Shown: positions 1-9,116, counted from the stretch's first letter. The stretch: 64,000 nt of DNA from Nocardioides sp. YR527 (GCF_900101045.1 NZ_FNFN01000003.1:248001-312000); one strand, 5' to 3'. Notes: generated from the sequence alone by a model not told the origin. Made by a program: numbers and translations.

Positions 1-399
1 GGGCCGCAGGGCAGAACGCAGGTCATCGAGTACGCCGCGGAAGAGCGCCACCTCGGTCTCGAGCTCGTCAGCCGGGGTGGCCACCACACCTGCGCCGGCA
101 CACCAGGCGATGTTGACCCGCCCGTCCGGCGAGGAGTCGACGAAGGCGGTGAGGTCAGATCTCAGGACGGCGCGGGCGGCGACCGGGTCGTGCCAGGGCA
201 CCCTCACCGTACGCACGGACACCCCGGAGCGCTCGAGCGCGCTGCAGACGTGGCGGCCGAGCAGACCGCCACCACCGACGACGAGCGTGGGCGGTCCGGA
301 TGGGGACGGGTCCGCCGGTCGAGCCGCGAGGCCGCCCTCGACACGCCTCCGCCTAGCGGCTCCGACGGCTCGACCAGCGGGGGCTTGGACGTCGGTCAC
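1..399 (-). CDS. NAD-dependent epimerase/dehydratase family protein, N-terminal part (runs off left edge)
   Basis: This is the first 133 codons of a gene that continues beyond the left edge. The reading frame is open from a GTG at 399 to base 1. A Rossmann nucleotide-binding motif, LVVGGGGLLGRHV, lies near residues 41-53, as in extended short-chain dehydrogenases acting on nucleotide sugars. The GTG overlaps the stop codon of the upstream glycosyltransferase by four bases (GTGA), so the two are translationally coupled. A role in sugar-nucleotide modification for the same polymer is inferred from this coupling. The catalytic YxxxK region is outside the window, so the reaction cannot be named. 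Confidence 0.7.
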   Translation of the reverse strand, partial: MTDVQAPAGRAVGAARRRRVEGGLAARPADPSPSGPPTLVVGGGGLLGRHVCSALERSGVSVRTVRVPWHDPVAARAVLRSDLTAFVDSSPDGRVNIAWCAGAGVVATPADELETEVALFRGVLDDLRSALRP

Positions 400-1394
400 T
401 CGGGCTGACCCGGCTGGGGCGTCTCGCGAAGCGGGCCGTTCGCGGGGTCGCTGACGATGACGTAGAGCGGCTTGCCCATGGCCATGTTGACGGAGACACC
501 GAGGTATTCGGCGATCACTCCGAGGGTGAGCATGATGGTGCCGGAGCAGACCAGCACGGCCGCCATCAACGAGGTCCAGCCCTGGACCGGGACCCCGCCG
601 GCCAGACGAGCGACGACCAGCACGACCGCGAGGACGATGCCGGCGGCGGCGAGCAGGGCTCCGCAGATGCTGACCGCCCGCAGCAGACGGGTGCCGCCGG
701 TGAGCACCATCCGCCAGAAGTGGGACATCAAGGAGCGGTAGTTGTAGCCGGAGGGCCGCTCGCCCTCCTCGCGCAGCTCCACCGGGCACGTCGCCACGTC
801 CGAGATCACCCAGCTCAGCGCGACGTCCAGGTAGACCCCGTTGGCGGCGTAGGCGGACACGCTGCGGCCGTACTCGCCCAGGATCAGCCGGAAGCTGTTG
901 AACTGCCGGGCGCTGCCACCGGGCATGAGGCGGTCGATGACGACCTTCGAGCCGCGCGAGGTCAGGTTGCGCAGCGGACCGTGCGGCGCCGCGTTGGTGG
1001 GGCGGGCGTAGACGAGGGCGGCGCGCTCCCTGAGCGCGGTGTCGAGCATCGGCCGGATGTACGCGGGGTCGTGCTGGCCGTCCTCGTCCATCGTGACGAT
1101 CCAGTCCGAGCCCGAGGAGGCCAAGCCGGCGAGGGTCGCGGCGTGCTGGCCGAAGTTGCGGCTCAGCCAGATCGGGCGAACGATGTCGTACTTCTCGGCG
1201 AGCTGCCGGATGGCGAGATCGGACGCGTCCGGGCCATGGTCGTGGACCAGGAGGATCTCGGTGACACGTCCCTGGTGCCCGTCCGGAGTGACGAACGGTT
1301 CCGCGAGGTCGGTGACCTCGCTCACCACTTCCGGAAGCGTCTCGGCACCGCGGTAGACCGGGATGACGACGGAGACGGTGTGGGTGAGGGACAT
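396..1394 (-). CDS. Family 2 glycosyltransferase, polyprenyl-phosphate sugar transferase type
   Basis: A 332-residue protein with a GT-A fold start (VSVVIPVYRGAETL) and the metal-binding acidic motif MDEDGQHD near residue 100. Two hydrophobic segments near the C-terminus (about 235-300) resemble GtrB/ArnC/DPM1-type enzymes, which move a sugar from a nucleotide donor onto polyprenyl phosphate at the inner membrane face. The ATG at 1394 was chosen because the family N-terminus begins directly there; the longer frame upstream is low-complexity. It is divergent from the large membrane protein at 1456. Together they could form a lipid-linked donor and a GT-C-type user, which is inference. Substrate unknown. 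Confidence 0.85.
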   Translation of the reverse strand: MSLTHTVSVVIPVYRGAETLPEVVSEVTDLAEPFVTPDGHQGRVTEILLVHDHGPDASDLAIRQLAEKYDIVRPIWLSRNFGQHAATLAGLASSGSDWIVTMDEDGQHDPAYIRPMLDTALRERAALVYARPTNAAPHGPLRNLTSRGSKVVIDRLMPGGSARQFNSFRLILGEYGRSVSAYAANGVYLDVALSWVISDVATCPVELREEGERPSGYNYRSLMSHFWRMVLTGGTRLLRAVSICGALLAAAGIVLAVVLVVARLAGGVPVQGWTSLMAAVLVCSGTIMLTLGVIAEYLGVSVNMAMGKPLYVIVSDPANGPLRETPQPGQPE

Positions 1395-1455
1395 CGCTAG
1401 GAAAATAGCGCATCCGGAGGGGCTTCGGTGTACTCCGTGTAGGCGTTTTGTTGGC

Positions 1456-3780
1456 ATGATCGCCCGCGTGACTGCAGACCCGGCAACCGTAGGCGCCGCA
1501 CCTGACGCGAAGCCTTCCTCGGACCGCACGCTCTCGGACGGTGTCTTCTCCGCAGGCTCCTGGTCCGGGCTGCTCCCGGGCGTGCTGGTCGTGGGCGTGA
1601 CGCTGGTGCTCGCGATCCGCGTCGCCGGGGTCGACCTCGGCGACGCGCTGCTCTTCACCGGGTACGTCCTGGCGTTCCTCACCTTCCCGGGCACCGTGGT
1701 GTGGCGAGCGGTCGCCAAGCCGGGACCGAGCCTCGGCAACGACCTGGTGCTCGGCACGATTCTCGGGCTCGTCCTCGAGGCTCCGCTCTACGTGCTGTTG
1801 CGGCTCTTCGATCTCACCCACCTGATCTACGGGTATCCGGTCGCGGTGCTCCTCGGCGCGTTGCTGGTCGTCCGCCGCCGCCGACGGGCCGGTCCGGTGG
1901 TGATCGGGCGGGCGAGCCTGTGGTCGTGGGCAGGTGCGGCGGTGGCGTGCGTACAGATCCTTCTGGTGGCGAACCAGGTGTGGTCACAGCGACCGGTCGA
2001 CGCCCTGCGGGCGCCGTACGTCGACGAGCCCTTCCACCTTGCGATCGCAGGCGATCTGCTGCACCACTTTCCCGCCCAGATGCCGTGGGTGGACGGCACC
2101 CCGCTCTTCTACCACTGGCTCGTCTACGTCCACCTGGCGTCGGCAGCGACGGTCACGCACATCGAGCTCATCGTGCTCATGCGCAGCATGTCGATCGCGC
2201 TGCTCGTCCTGCTCGCGGTCGGTGGAGCGTACGCCGCGGCCACTCGTCTCACGGGACGGAAGTGGACCGGGTTCGTCGCTGCCCTCGTCCTCGCGACGGG
2301 GGCGACCCCCGACTTCTTCGGCTGGACCAGTCTGGTCAGCCCCGCGCAGCTGGCCTTCGACTCCGTGACCCGCGCGTTCGACAGCCCGACGCACGCGTTG
2401 GTGATCCCGCTCCAGATGGTCCTGATGGTGCTGGTCCTGGAGATGATCCGGCGCGAGCGGTGGCGTTGGGGGCCGTGGTTGCTGACCGTGGTCGTCATGG
2501 TCGCTGTGGCCGGCGCGAAGTCTTCCGCCCTGCCGACGATCATCGCCGGCCTGTTCCTGGCGCTGGTGATCTCGGCCGTGCTGCGTCGCATGCGGATGGT
2601 CCGCACCCTCGGCGTCCTGCTCGGATCGGCTCTCGCTGTCTTCCTGGTCGCCCAGCAGCTGTTCTACGGCGGCGGCACCCGGGCGACCGGGATCGATCTC
2701 AACGGGAGCACCGTCCAGCGGCTGGGAATCCTGATGCTGCCGGAGGGCGAGACCCTGCCCGGGTCCGCGCCGTTGGCGATCTGGGTGTCCTTCACGGTCG
2801 GGTTCGTCCTCCTCGCGGTGCCGGTGATCGTGGCCCTGGTGCGTGGCGGCTGGCGACGGCCCGACTTCTTGTTCCTGGCAGGCACCTCGGCAGCCGGTGC
2901 CGGCGCGTTCATGGTCCTGAGCCATCCGGCGCTGAGCCAGGCCTACTTCCTCCTGGGCGCCAGCGGGTTCCTCGCCGTGGTCATGGCCGTCTCGTTGTCG
3001 GACATCGTCCCCGTCGACCTGTCGTTGCGCGACGGCGCCCGGATCGTCGGCTGCGCCGCTCTCGGCTGGCTCGTGGTCGTGGCCGTGAGACTGATGGTCG
3101 GCAGCGAGATGCCGGCCAGCAGGGAGGTCTTCACGCCGACGTTGCTGACCCAGCTCGCCATCGGCCTGCTCGTGCTCGCGGTGGCGGTCGCCGTCGTGCT
3201 CGTGTACGCCAGGCCCTCGACGATCGCGATGCTCCCGGCTGTCGTGGCGTTGATGCTGGGGGTCGTGCTCGCCGGGGCACCGCAGACCGTCGCTCTCGCA
3301 GTCACCGGCCCTTCGGTTCCTCGGGCTGCCGCGACCGACATCATCGGTCCGGGTGGGGTCGCGGCCGCACGGTTCGTCCGCGAGCACTCCCCGACCGATG
3401 ACCTGATCGCGACCAACGCGCATTGCATCGGGCTGCCCGTGCCCGACTGCGACCGCCGGAACTTCTGGATCGCGGCGTACGCCGAGCGGCGGGTCCTGGT
3501 CGAGGGGTGGGCCTACATCGACCCGCTCGTGGTCGGGCTGCCGTCCACGGATCTCAACAACTCGGCCTACCTACCCTTCTGGGACCCAGAGCTGCTCGAG
3601 GCCAACGACGCGGCGATCACGCACCCGTCACCGGAGACGATCGCCACGCTGCGCGACGAGCACGGGGTCGACTGGCTCGTCGTCGACCGCCGCTACCAGG
3701 CCGATCTCCCGGGCCTACGCCGCGAGCTCGGCCAGCCGCGCTTCAAAGGTGGGCTGTATTCCGTGTTCGACCTGCGTTAG
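1456..3780 (+). CDS. Large polytopic membrane protein, GT-C glycosyltransferase-like
   Basis: About 774 residues with roughly 14 hydrophobic segments and a soluble C-terminal tail of about 150 residues. The first large outer loop carries YVDEPFH (an acidic DE pair), as in GT-C enzymes that use polyprenyl-phosphate sugars on the outer face. The tail (HSPTDDLIATNAHC and HGVDWLVVDRRY) matches the periplasmic domain seen in many uncharacterised actinobacterial membrane proteins of this shape. The start could be ATG 1456 or GTG 1468; a longer frame from 1363 would overlap the divergent gene and is unlikely. The assignment as a transferase is inference from topology and context, not from a named family match. 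Confidence 0.7.
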   Translation: MIARVTADPATVGAAPDAKPSSDRTLSDGVFSAGSWSGLLPGVLVVGVTLVLAIRVAGVDLGDALLFTGYVLAFLTFPGTVVWRAVAKPGPSLGNDLVLGTILGLVLEAPLYVLLRLFDLTHLIYGYPVAVLLGALLVVRRRRRAGPVVIGRASLWSWAGAAVACVQILLVANQVWSQRPVDALRAPYVDEPFHLAIAGDLLHHFPAQMPWVDGTPLFYHWLVYVHLASAATVTHIELIVLMRSMSIALLVLLAVGGAYAAATRLTGRKWTGFVAALVLATGATPDFFGWTSLVSPAQLAFDSVTRAFDSPTHALVIPLQMVLMVLVLEMIRRERWRWGPWLLTVVVMVAVAGAKSSALPTIIAGLFLALVISAVLRRMRMVRTLGVLLGSALAVFLVAQQLFYGGGTRATGIDLNGSTVQRLGILMLPEGETLPGSAPLAIWVSFTVGFVLLAVPVIVALVRGGWRRPDFLFLAGTSAAGAGAFMVLSHPALSQAYFLLGASGFLAVVMAVSLSDIVPVDLSLRDGARIVGCAALGWLVVVAVRLMVGSEMPASREVFTPTLLTQLAIGLLVLAVAVAVVLVYARPSTIAMLPAVVALMLGVVLAGAPQTVALAVTGPSVPRAAATDIIGPGGVAAARFVREHSPTDDLIATNAHCIGLPVPDCDRRNFWIAAYAERRVLVEGWAYIDPLVVGLPSTDLNNSAYLPFWDPELLEANDAAITHPSPETIATLRDEHGVDWLVVDRRYQADLPGLRRELGQPRFKGGLYSVFDLR

Positions 3781-3793
3781 GTGCGGGGGCCGG

Positions 3794-4939
3794 TCAACGG
3801 CGCAGGAGGCGACGGAGCCGGCCCCGCTGTGAGGCCTCCGCCTCCCGCCGACGGGCGCGGGCGTCCTCGACTTCCTGCTGGATCTCCTCCGGAATCGTGT
3901 GCAGGCCCTGCATGACCAGCTTCACGACCTGCATCACCTCATCGCCCGGGATCTCGGAGTAGTCGCCGATGTTGTAGTCGGGGAAGGTGCTCTGCTCGAT
4001 CATCTCGGTGAAGGAGAAGCCGCCGAGCTTGCCGATGAGCAGGTTGTCGTCGCGATAGTCGTCGAGAAGCTCCTGGCGGAACTCGGAGGTCATGTAGACC
4101 GCGCTGGAGTCGTTCCAGCCGAGCTGGGTGGCCCTGGTGACGAACTCCCCTCGGAGGATCTGGATCCACCTCAGCCGGGTGGCCTTCCAGGAGTCGACAC
4201 CTCGGAGCCGGCCACGCATCGGTGCCGCCGCCACGATCGGCGCCAGGTGGCGCGCGGTCTCGACGGTCCGCCAGCCGGATCCGACATTGCTCGAACCGGC
4301 CCCGCTGCCCTGGATCGGGAGCTCGCACGTACGGAGGAAGTCCGCGACGGCGTTCCCGTCGAGGAGCTCCTTGCGGATGAAGGGGCGAAGCCGGAGGTCG
4401 ACGTCGGGGATGGCGGTGGTGATGGTGTCCGCGAACTCTCCGTAGCGCAGGAAGCTCATGTCGAGCGGTGACCAGTCGCGGAACTCCTCGAAGGGGAGAT
4501 CGACCAGCTCGGCGTGCTCGGGCCGCATCACCATCAGCCGCTCGACGTAGAAGGCGTTGTAGAAGGTGGCCTGATCGCGAACGTAGTGGACCCAACGGAC
4601 CTTCGCGTCCGCCTGACGCGCGTAGTCGGCGATCGCGCTGATGTGCTCGGGCTTGAGCAGCGAGAACGACTCGCACGAGATCACCGTGGTCTCGGCGCTG
4701 CCGGAGGCGATCGACTCGACGAGCTGCTCCCAGGTGCCGAGGGCGGGCGAGAAGAGCACCTCGCCGAGGAGCTGGGAGTAGAGGTTCTGGTGCTGGACGC
4801 TGTGCGTGCCTCGACCGATCGTCGGGTAGGCGACCTCGGGCGGCAGCGTGCCCTCGCGGTTCGCGCGGGCAAGGAAGGTCTGGATCGCCGTGCTCCCGGT
4901 CTTGAACGTGCCGGAATGGACGATCAGAGTCTTCTGCAT
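3794..4939 (-). CDS. Sulfotransferase-like P-loop protein
   Basis: A 381-residue protein opening with LIVHSGTFKTGSTAIQ, a good match to the 5'-phosphosulfate-binding loop of PAPS-dependent sulfotransferases (KTGST core). A later SCESFSLL region and tryptophan-rich helices fit the same fold. ATG 4939 is preferred over an in-frame TTG 12 bases upstream because GGAG sits at the right distance. It lies 75 bases after the pseB-pseC-cytidylyltransferase operon on the same strand and may be co-transcribed. Sulfation of the wall polymer or its sugar is a reasonable inference; the acceptor is unknown. Confidence 0.65.
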   Translation of the reverse strand: MQKTLIVHSGTFKTGSTAIQTFLARANREGTLPPEVAYPTIGRGTHSVQHQNLYSQLLGEVLFSPALGTWEQLVESIASGSAETTVISCESFSLLKPEHISAIADYARQADAKVRWVHYVRDQATFYNAFYVERLMVMRPEHAELVDLPFEEFRDWSPLDMSFLRYGEFADTITTAIPDVDLRLRPFIRKELLDGNAVADFLRTCELPIQGSGAGSSNVGSGWRTVETARHLAPIVAAAPMRGRLRGVDSWKATRLRWIQILRGEFVTRATQLGWNDSSAVYMTSEFRQELLDDYRDDNLLIGKLGGFSFTEMIEQSTFPDYNIGDYSEIPGDEVMQVVKLVMQGLHTIPEEIQQEVEDARARRREAEASQRGRLRRLLRR

Positions 4940-5014
4940 GCACCGCTCCAAGTGTCGCTGCTGGGATGGGTGCGGCGCGACGTCCCGCGTGGCACGAATC
5001 TTACCCGCCGGGGC

Positions 5015-5737
5015 TTATTGGCCGAGCTTCTTCTGCTCGATCTGAGCGTTGATCGCCACCAGCTCGGGATGGGTCTCCAGGAGGGCGACGAGACCACTGG
5101 TGTCGAGACGGTGGGCGTCGTGCTCCTCGATGAGGATCTGCAGCAGCCGCAGGTCCTCGGGGGTGTCGAGGGTGATCCGGTACGCCGAGGCGTCCCGCTC
5201 CCACGGCAGGTTGAGCGCGGGCCGGGCCTCGTCGGTGTAGAGCCACGGGGTGACGTGCTCGCGGTGGGGCGTCTCGGTCGCGAGCTCGTCGGCCTCCAGC
5301 AGCGCCGTCGCAGAGAAGACCTCGAAGTCGAGGCCTCGTGGGTAGGTGCGCTCCAGGGCGTTGCTGGCATAGAGCGCGGGATCGTCGGCAGCGACCCAGG
5401 CGTCGATGCCGCGGCGTACGACCTCACCGTCGATCAACGGGCAGTCGCTGGTCACCCGGACGACGACGTCGGGCTCGAACTCCCGCACCGCCAGCGCGAA
5501 GCGCGACAGCACGTCGGGCTCGCTGCCACGGACGACGTCGGCGCCGAGCTTGTCGGCCAGGACGGCGACGGGGTCGTCATCGACGTTGGTGGTGGTCGCG
5601 ACGATCACCTGGAGCCCGGCCGCGGTGAGCCGGGCCAGGTGATGCTCGAGCATGGTGACGCCCGCCGCCTCCCGCAGCACCTTGCCGGGGAGGCGGGTGC
5701 TGGTCATGCGGGCCTGGGTGATGACCGCGGTCTTCAC
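5015..5737 (-). CDS. pseF: SpsF-type cytidylyltransferase, probable CMP-pseudaminic acid synthetase
   Basis: A 240-residue CTP_transf_3-type nucleotidyltransferase with the N-terminal signature ITQARMTSTRLPGKVL and the active-site stretch VRVTSDCPLIDGE. It would activate pseudaminic acid as CMP-Pse, the last cytoplasmic step. The protein is of the SpsF (spore-coat polysaccharide) class rather than the NeuA-like PseF of Campylobacter, so the symbol is given by pathway position. The start is GTG 5737, which overlaps the pseC stop by four bases (GTGA). Order pseB-pseC-this gene in one operon strongly supports the role. Confidence 0.8.
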   Translation of the reverse strand: MKTAVITQARMTSTRLPGKVLREAAGVTMLEHHLARLTAAGLQVIVATTTNVDDDPVAVLADKLGADVVRGSEPDVLSRFALAVREFEPDVVVRVTSDCPLIDGEVVRRGIDAWVAADDPALYASNALERTYPRGLDFEVFSATALLEADELATETPHREHVTPWLYTDEARPALNLPWERDASAYRITLDTPEDLRLLQILIEEHDAHRLDTSGLVALLETHPELVAINAQIEQKKLGQ

Positions 5738-6855
5738 AGGACTCCGACCAGCGTCTCGACGACCTGGTCGACCTGGTCGTCGGTCAGGTCCGGGTACAGC
5801 GGCAGGGACAGCTCCTCGGCGTAGAACGCCTCCGCGTTCGGGCACATCCCGCGCCGGTAGCCCAGGTCGGCGTAGACCGGATGCCAGTAGACCGGGATGT
5901 AGTTGACCTGTACGCCGATGCCGGCCGCGCGCATCTTCTCGAACACCTCGCGCCGACGGTCCTCGAGGACACGCACCGGATAGAGGTGCCAGGCCGGGTC
6001 GACGCCGTCGCGCTGGACCGGCAGCCGCAGCCCGTCGACGTCGGCGAGCGCGGCGTTGTAGCGGGCGGTGATCTCCGCGCGCCGCTGCTTGAACCCGGCC
6101 AGCCGTTTGAGCTGGGAGAGGCCGAAGGCGCACTGCAGGTCGGTGAGCCGGTAGTTGAGCCCGAACTCGTGGACCTCCTGGTGCCAGGGCCCCTCGTCCT
6201 TGATCCGGAACCGGTCCGCGTCGCGCATGAGCCCCACGAAGTGGAACTCGTGGGCCCGCTGCGCGACGGCGGCCTCCTTGGCGACGACCGCGCCGCCCTC
6301 GGCGGTGGTGAGGTTCTTGGTCGGGAAGAACGAGAGCGTGGTCAGGTCGGCCAGGTCTCCGACCGGGCGCCCGCCGGAGAATCCACCGATCGAATGGGCG
6401 GCATCGCCGAGGGTCAGCGCGCCGACCCGGTCGGCGATCGGCTGCAGAGCGGCGTAGTCGGCCGGATGGCCCGCGTAGTCGACGGCGGCGATCACCTTGG
6501 TGCGGTCGGTGACGAGCGCGTCGACCGCGGCCGGGTCGAGGAGGGCGGTGTCCTCCTCGATGTCGGCGAAGACGACCTTCGCGCCGAGCAGCGAGGCGCC
6601 CGACGCGGTCGCGACGAACGTCATCGGGGTGGTGACGACCTCGTCGCCGGCACTCACCCCGGCGGCGGCGTACGCGATGTGGAGGGCGGCGGTGCCGGAG
6701 GTGCACGAGACCGCCCGGTGCCCACCGGCCAGGTCGGAGAGCGCCTGCTCGAACGCGGCGACGGTCGGCCCGGTGGTGAGCCAGTCGCCACGCAGGATCG
6801 CGGTGACTGCCTCGATGTCCTCCTCGGAGACCGACTGGCGGCCGTAGGGCAGCAC
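5734..6855 (-). CDS. pseC: PseC, UDP-4-amino-4,6-dideoxy-N-acetyl-L-altrosamine transaminase
   Basis: A 373-residue PLP-dependent aminotransferase of the DegT/DnrJ/EryC1 class. It aminates C4 of the PseB product with glutamate as donor. Seen in sequence: the start YGRQSVSEEDIEAV typical of PseC, the GDAAHSIGG segment, and the PLP lysine in FFPTKNLTTAEGG (about residue 185). The C-terminus carries VNYIPVYWHPVY, also PseC-like. The start GTG 6855 overlaps the pseB stop by one base (TAGTG). Length is normal for the family (about 370-390). Confidence 0.93.
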   Translation of the reverse strand: MLPYGRQSVSEEDIEAVTAILRGDWLTTGPTVAAFEQALSDLAGGHRAVSCTSGTAALHIAYAAAGVSAGDEVVTTPMTFVATASGASLLGAKVVFADIEEDTALLDPAAVDALVTDRTKVIAAVDYAGHPADYAALQPIADRVGALTLGDAAHSIGGFSGGRPVGDLADLTTLSFFPTKNLTTAEGGAVVAKEAAVAQRAHEFHFVGLMRDADRFRIKDEGPWHQEVHEFGLNYRLTDLQCAFGLSQLKRLAGFKQRRAEITARYNAALADVDGLRLPVQRDGVDPAWHLYPVRVLEDRRREVFEKMRAAGIGVQVNYIPVYWHPVYADLGYRRGMCPNAEAFYAEELSLPLYPDLTDDQVDQVVETLVGVL

Positions 6856-7886
6856 TAGATCCCCGACTCCAGAACCTTGCGGAGGTCCTCGGCGTCGTAC
6901 CAGATGTCGTTCTTGTCCGAGGCGCAGTGGAAGCCGTCGGGCACCGGGACGGCGTCCATGATCGGCTTGTAGCCCCACTGCGGGTTCTCGGGCTCGATCA
7001 CGTAGTACTTCCCGTCGCGGATGCTGACCGCGCGGCGGCCCTCCTCCGGGCTGATCATCTCCTCGTGGAGCTTCTCGCCGGGGCGGAGTCCGATGTCGAC
7101 CAGCTTGGCCCCGGGCGCGACCGCTTCTGCCAGGTCGACGACCTTGTGGGAGGGGATGTGCGGGACGAGCAATTCGCCGCCCTGCATGATCTCGAAGGTG
7201 TCGAGCACCATCTGCACCGCTTGCGGCAGCGTGATCAGGAACCGGGTGCACCGCATGTCGGTGATCCCGAGGGCCTCGCCGCGCTCGGCCATCGCCTTCC
7301 ACTTCGGGATGATCGAACCGCGCGAGCCGGTCACGTTGCCGTAGCGCACCACGGAGAACCGGGTCTCGTAGGAGGAGGCGTAGTTGTTGCCGAGGATGAA
7401 GATCTTGTCGGCCGTCAGCTTGGTCGCGCCGTAGAGGTTGATCGGCGAGGAGGCCTTGTCCGTCGAGAGCGCGACGACCTTCTTGACGCCGGCGTCGATG
7501 GAGGCCTCGACGACGTTCTGCGAGCCCAGGACGTTGGTCTTGATGAACTCGAAGGGGTTGTACTCCCCGGTGTCGACCTGCTTGAGCGCCGCGGCGTGCA
7601 CGACGTAGTCGACGCCGTGGAGCGCCCGGTGCAGGCGGTCGCGGTCGCGGATGTCGCCGATGAACCAGCGAAGCCTCGGGTCGTTGCCGAACAGCTGACG
7701 GCACTCGTACTGCTTCAGCTCGTCACGCGAGAAGACGATCACGCGCCGCGGGTCGAGGTTGTCCAGGACGTGGCGGATGAACGCCTTTCCGAACGAACCG
7801 GTCCCACCGGTGACCAGGATGCTGGCGCCGTCGAGAGGATGACTGTTCGAGGTGGAGTCTCGGACTTCCGAATTGGGCACGGTCAC
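6855..7886 (-). CDS. pseB: PseB, UDP-N-acetylglucosamine 4,6-dehydratase (5-inverting)
   Basis: About 343 residues. It catalyses the first step of pseudaminic acid synthesis: UDP-GlcNAc to the 4-keto-6-deoxy-L-arabino sugar. The NADP-binding loop GASILVTGGTGSFGKAF is classic for FlaA1/PseB. ALKQVDTGEYNPFEFIKTN and STDKASSPINLYGATK carry the modified SDR active site (lysine in K-A-S, tyrosine in YGATK). The start is uncertain between GTG 7886 and GTG 7880; neither has a strong Shine-Dalgarno. First gene of the pseB-pseC-pseF operon, divergent from pseG. Confidence 0.94.
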   Translation of the reverse strand: MTVPNSEVRDSTSNSHPLDGASILVTGGTGSFGKAFIRHVLDNLDPRRVIVFSRDELKQYECRQLFGNDPRLRWFIGDIRDRDRLHRALHGVDYVVHAAALKQVDTGEYNPFEFIKTNVLGSQNVVEASIDAGVKKVVALSTDKASSPINLYGATKLTADKIFILGNNYASSYETRFSVVRYGNVTGSRGSIIPKWKAMAERGEALGITDMRCTRFLITLPQAVQMVLDTFEIMQGGELLVPHIPSHKVVDLAEAVAPGAKLVDIGLRPGEKLHEEMISPEEGRRAVSIRDGKYYVIEPENPQWGYKPIMDAVPVPDGFHCASDKNDIWYDAEDLRKVLESGI

Positions 7887-7997
7887 AGGGATGCTCTCTA
7901 CTCTGGGCCTCACTGGTGCGCCAACGAGACGGGGCGCAAAAGGTGACACATGCCGTGCCGTCCGCCGAAACGGACGAATCCGAGAGGTTGCGCATAC

Positions 7998-9065
7998 ATG
8001 TCCGTGAGATCGGTCGAGGCCGAAGGTCTGTGCGTGGCCATGGTGTGCGATGCCGGCCCCGATGTCGGCATCGGGCACGTCATGCGCTGCCTGGCCCTCG
8101 GCGAGGAGCTCGTCGCCCGAGGGGTACGCGTCGTGATGGTCGCGGACCTTGATCGGGTGCCGTGGGCCGTGGAGCAGGTGCGGCGCCGCGGGATCGAGAT
8201 CGCGTCGCCGGAACCGGGCGATGTTCGCGACGTTCTCGCCCGCCTCGAGCCGTCGTCGGCGGTCGTCGACTCCTATCTCCTCCCGGCTTCGGTCTACGCC
8301 GACCTGAGGGATCGCTGGCCGCTGCTGGCGCTCACCGACGGCGACCCGCGCGGACGGGCCGCCGACCTGTACCTGGACCAGAACCTCGGCGCGGAGGCCT
8401 CCACCTGGGCACTCCCCGAGGGGTCCAGGCATCTCGGTGGGCTCGACTACGCCCAGCAGCGACGTGAGATCGTCCGGCAGCGTCCGAGCGCGCCCAAGGC
8501 CGCCGCCGACGAGCACACGCCCCTGCGAGTGCTGGCGTTCTTCGGTGGAACCGACGCCTTCGGCGTCTCCCCGCGAGTCGTGCGCCTGGTCGCGCGAGCG
8601 GGGATCGCCGTGGAGCTGACCGCCGTCGCGGCCACCGCGGAGCTGGCCGAGGAGATCGCCGGCATCGTGCCGGCGCCGGGCCAGGCCGTCCACGTGATCG
8701 GGCCGACCGACACCCTGGCCGAGCTCGTCGCCGACTCGGACGTCGTCCTCAGCGCCGCCGGGACCTCCGCCTGGGAGCTCTTCTGTCTCGGCGCGGCGGT
8801 CGGGTTCGTCTGCGTCGCCGACAACCAGAAGGACGCGTACGTCCGGATGGACCAGGAACAGCTCGCCGTCGGGATCGCCACCCTGGCCGAGCTCGACGGC
8901 GACTCCGCGGACGCCGTGGCTCGGATGCGCGGCCTCCTGAGTGACGTACGCCTGCGGGAGCGGCTGCGCGCCGCCTGCTGGGCAATGGTCGACGGCCGAG
9001 GGCCGGAGCACGTCGCCGATGCTCTGCTCTCCCTGGTCCAAGCCCGCCGAGTCGGCGCGTCCTGA
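7998..9065 (+). CDS. pseG: PseG, UDP-2,4-diacetamido-2,4,6-trideoxy-L-altropyranose hydrolase
   Basis: About 355 residues, GT-B fold hydrolase that removes UDP before condensation by PseI. The N-terminal motif CDAGPDVGIGHVMRC corresponds to the family's D-x4-IG-x-GH-x-MR signature, including the catalytic histidine. The C-terminal nucleotide site is visible as DVVLSAAGTSAWELFCLG. ATG 7998 keeps the usual short lead before the signature; ATG 7950 also has a decent AAAGG and is the alternative (371 residues). Transcribed alone, divergent from pseB and convergent with pseI, with a perfect palindrome just after its stop. Confidence 0.9.
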   Translation: MSVRSVEAEGLCVAMVCDAGPDVGIGHVMRCLALGEELVARGVRVVMVADLDRVPWAVEQVRRRGIEIASPEPGDVRDVLARLEPSSAVVDSYLLPASVYADLRDRWPLLALTDGDPRGRAADLYLDQNLGAEASTWALPEGSRHLGGLDYAQQRREIVRQRPSAPKAAADEHTPLRVLAFFGGTDAFGVSPRVVRLVARAGIAVELTAVAATAELAEEIAGIVPAPGQAVHVIGPTDTLAELVADSDVVLSAAGTSAWELFCLGAAVGFVCVADNQKDAYVRMDQEQLAVGIATLAELDGDSADAVARMRGLLSDVRLRERLRAACWAMVDGRGPEHVADALLSLVQARRVGAS

Positions 9066-9075
9066 CCACAAGCCG

Positions 9076-9111
9076 CGCCGAGTCGGCTCGTCATGACGAG
9101 CCGACTCGGCG
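9076..9111. terminator. Perfect 36-bp palindrome between convergent pseG and pseI
   Basis: Two 18-base arms meet with no loop (9076-9093 and 9094-9111) and are exact reverse complements. It fills the 51-base gap between the stops of pseG and pseI. There is no T-run on either side. It is best read as a bidirectional transcription stop, or at least an RNA 3'-end stabiliser for both messages. Confidence 0.75.
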
Positions 9112-9116
9112 TTGGG

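Noticed and set aside
1395..1410. Small inverted repeat CGCTA-N6-TAGCG before the GT2 start
   Set aside because: Five-base arms are expected by chance in this amount of sequence; no regulator is adjacent.
4514..5824. Plus-strand open frame of about 436 codons
   Set aside because: It lies opposite the sulfotransferase-like and cytidylyltransferase genes and has the charged, repetitive composition of an antisense shadow.
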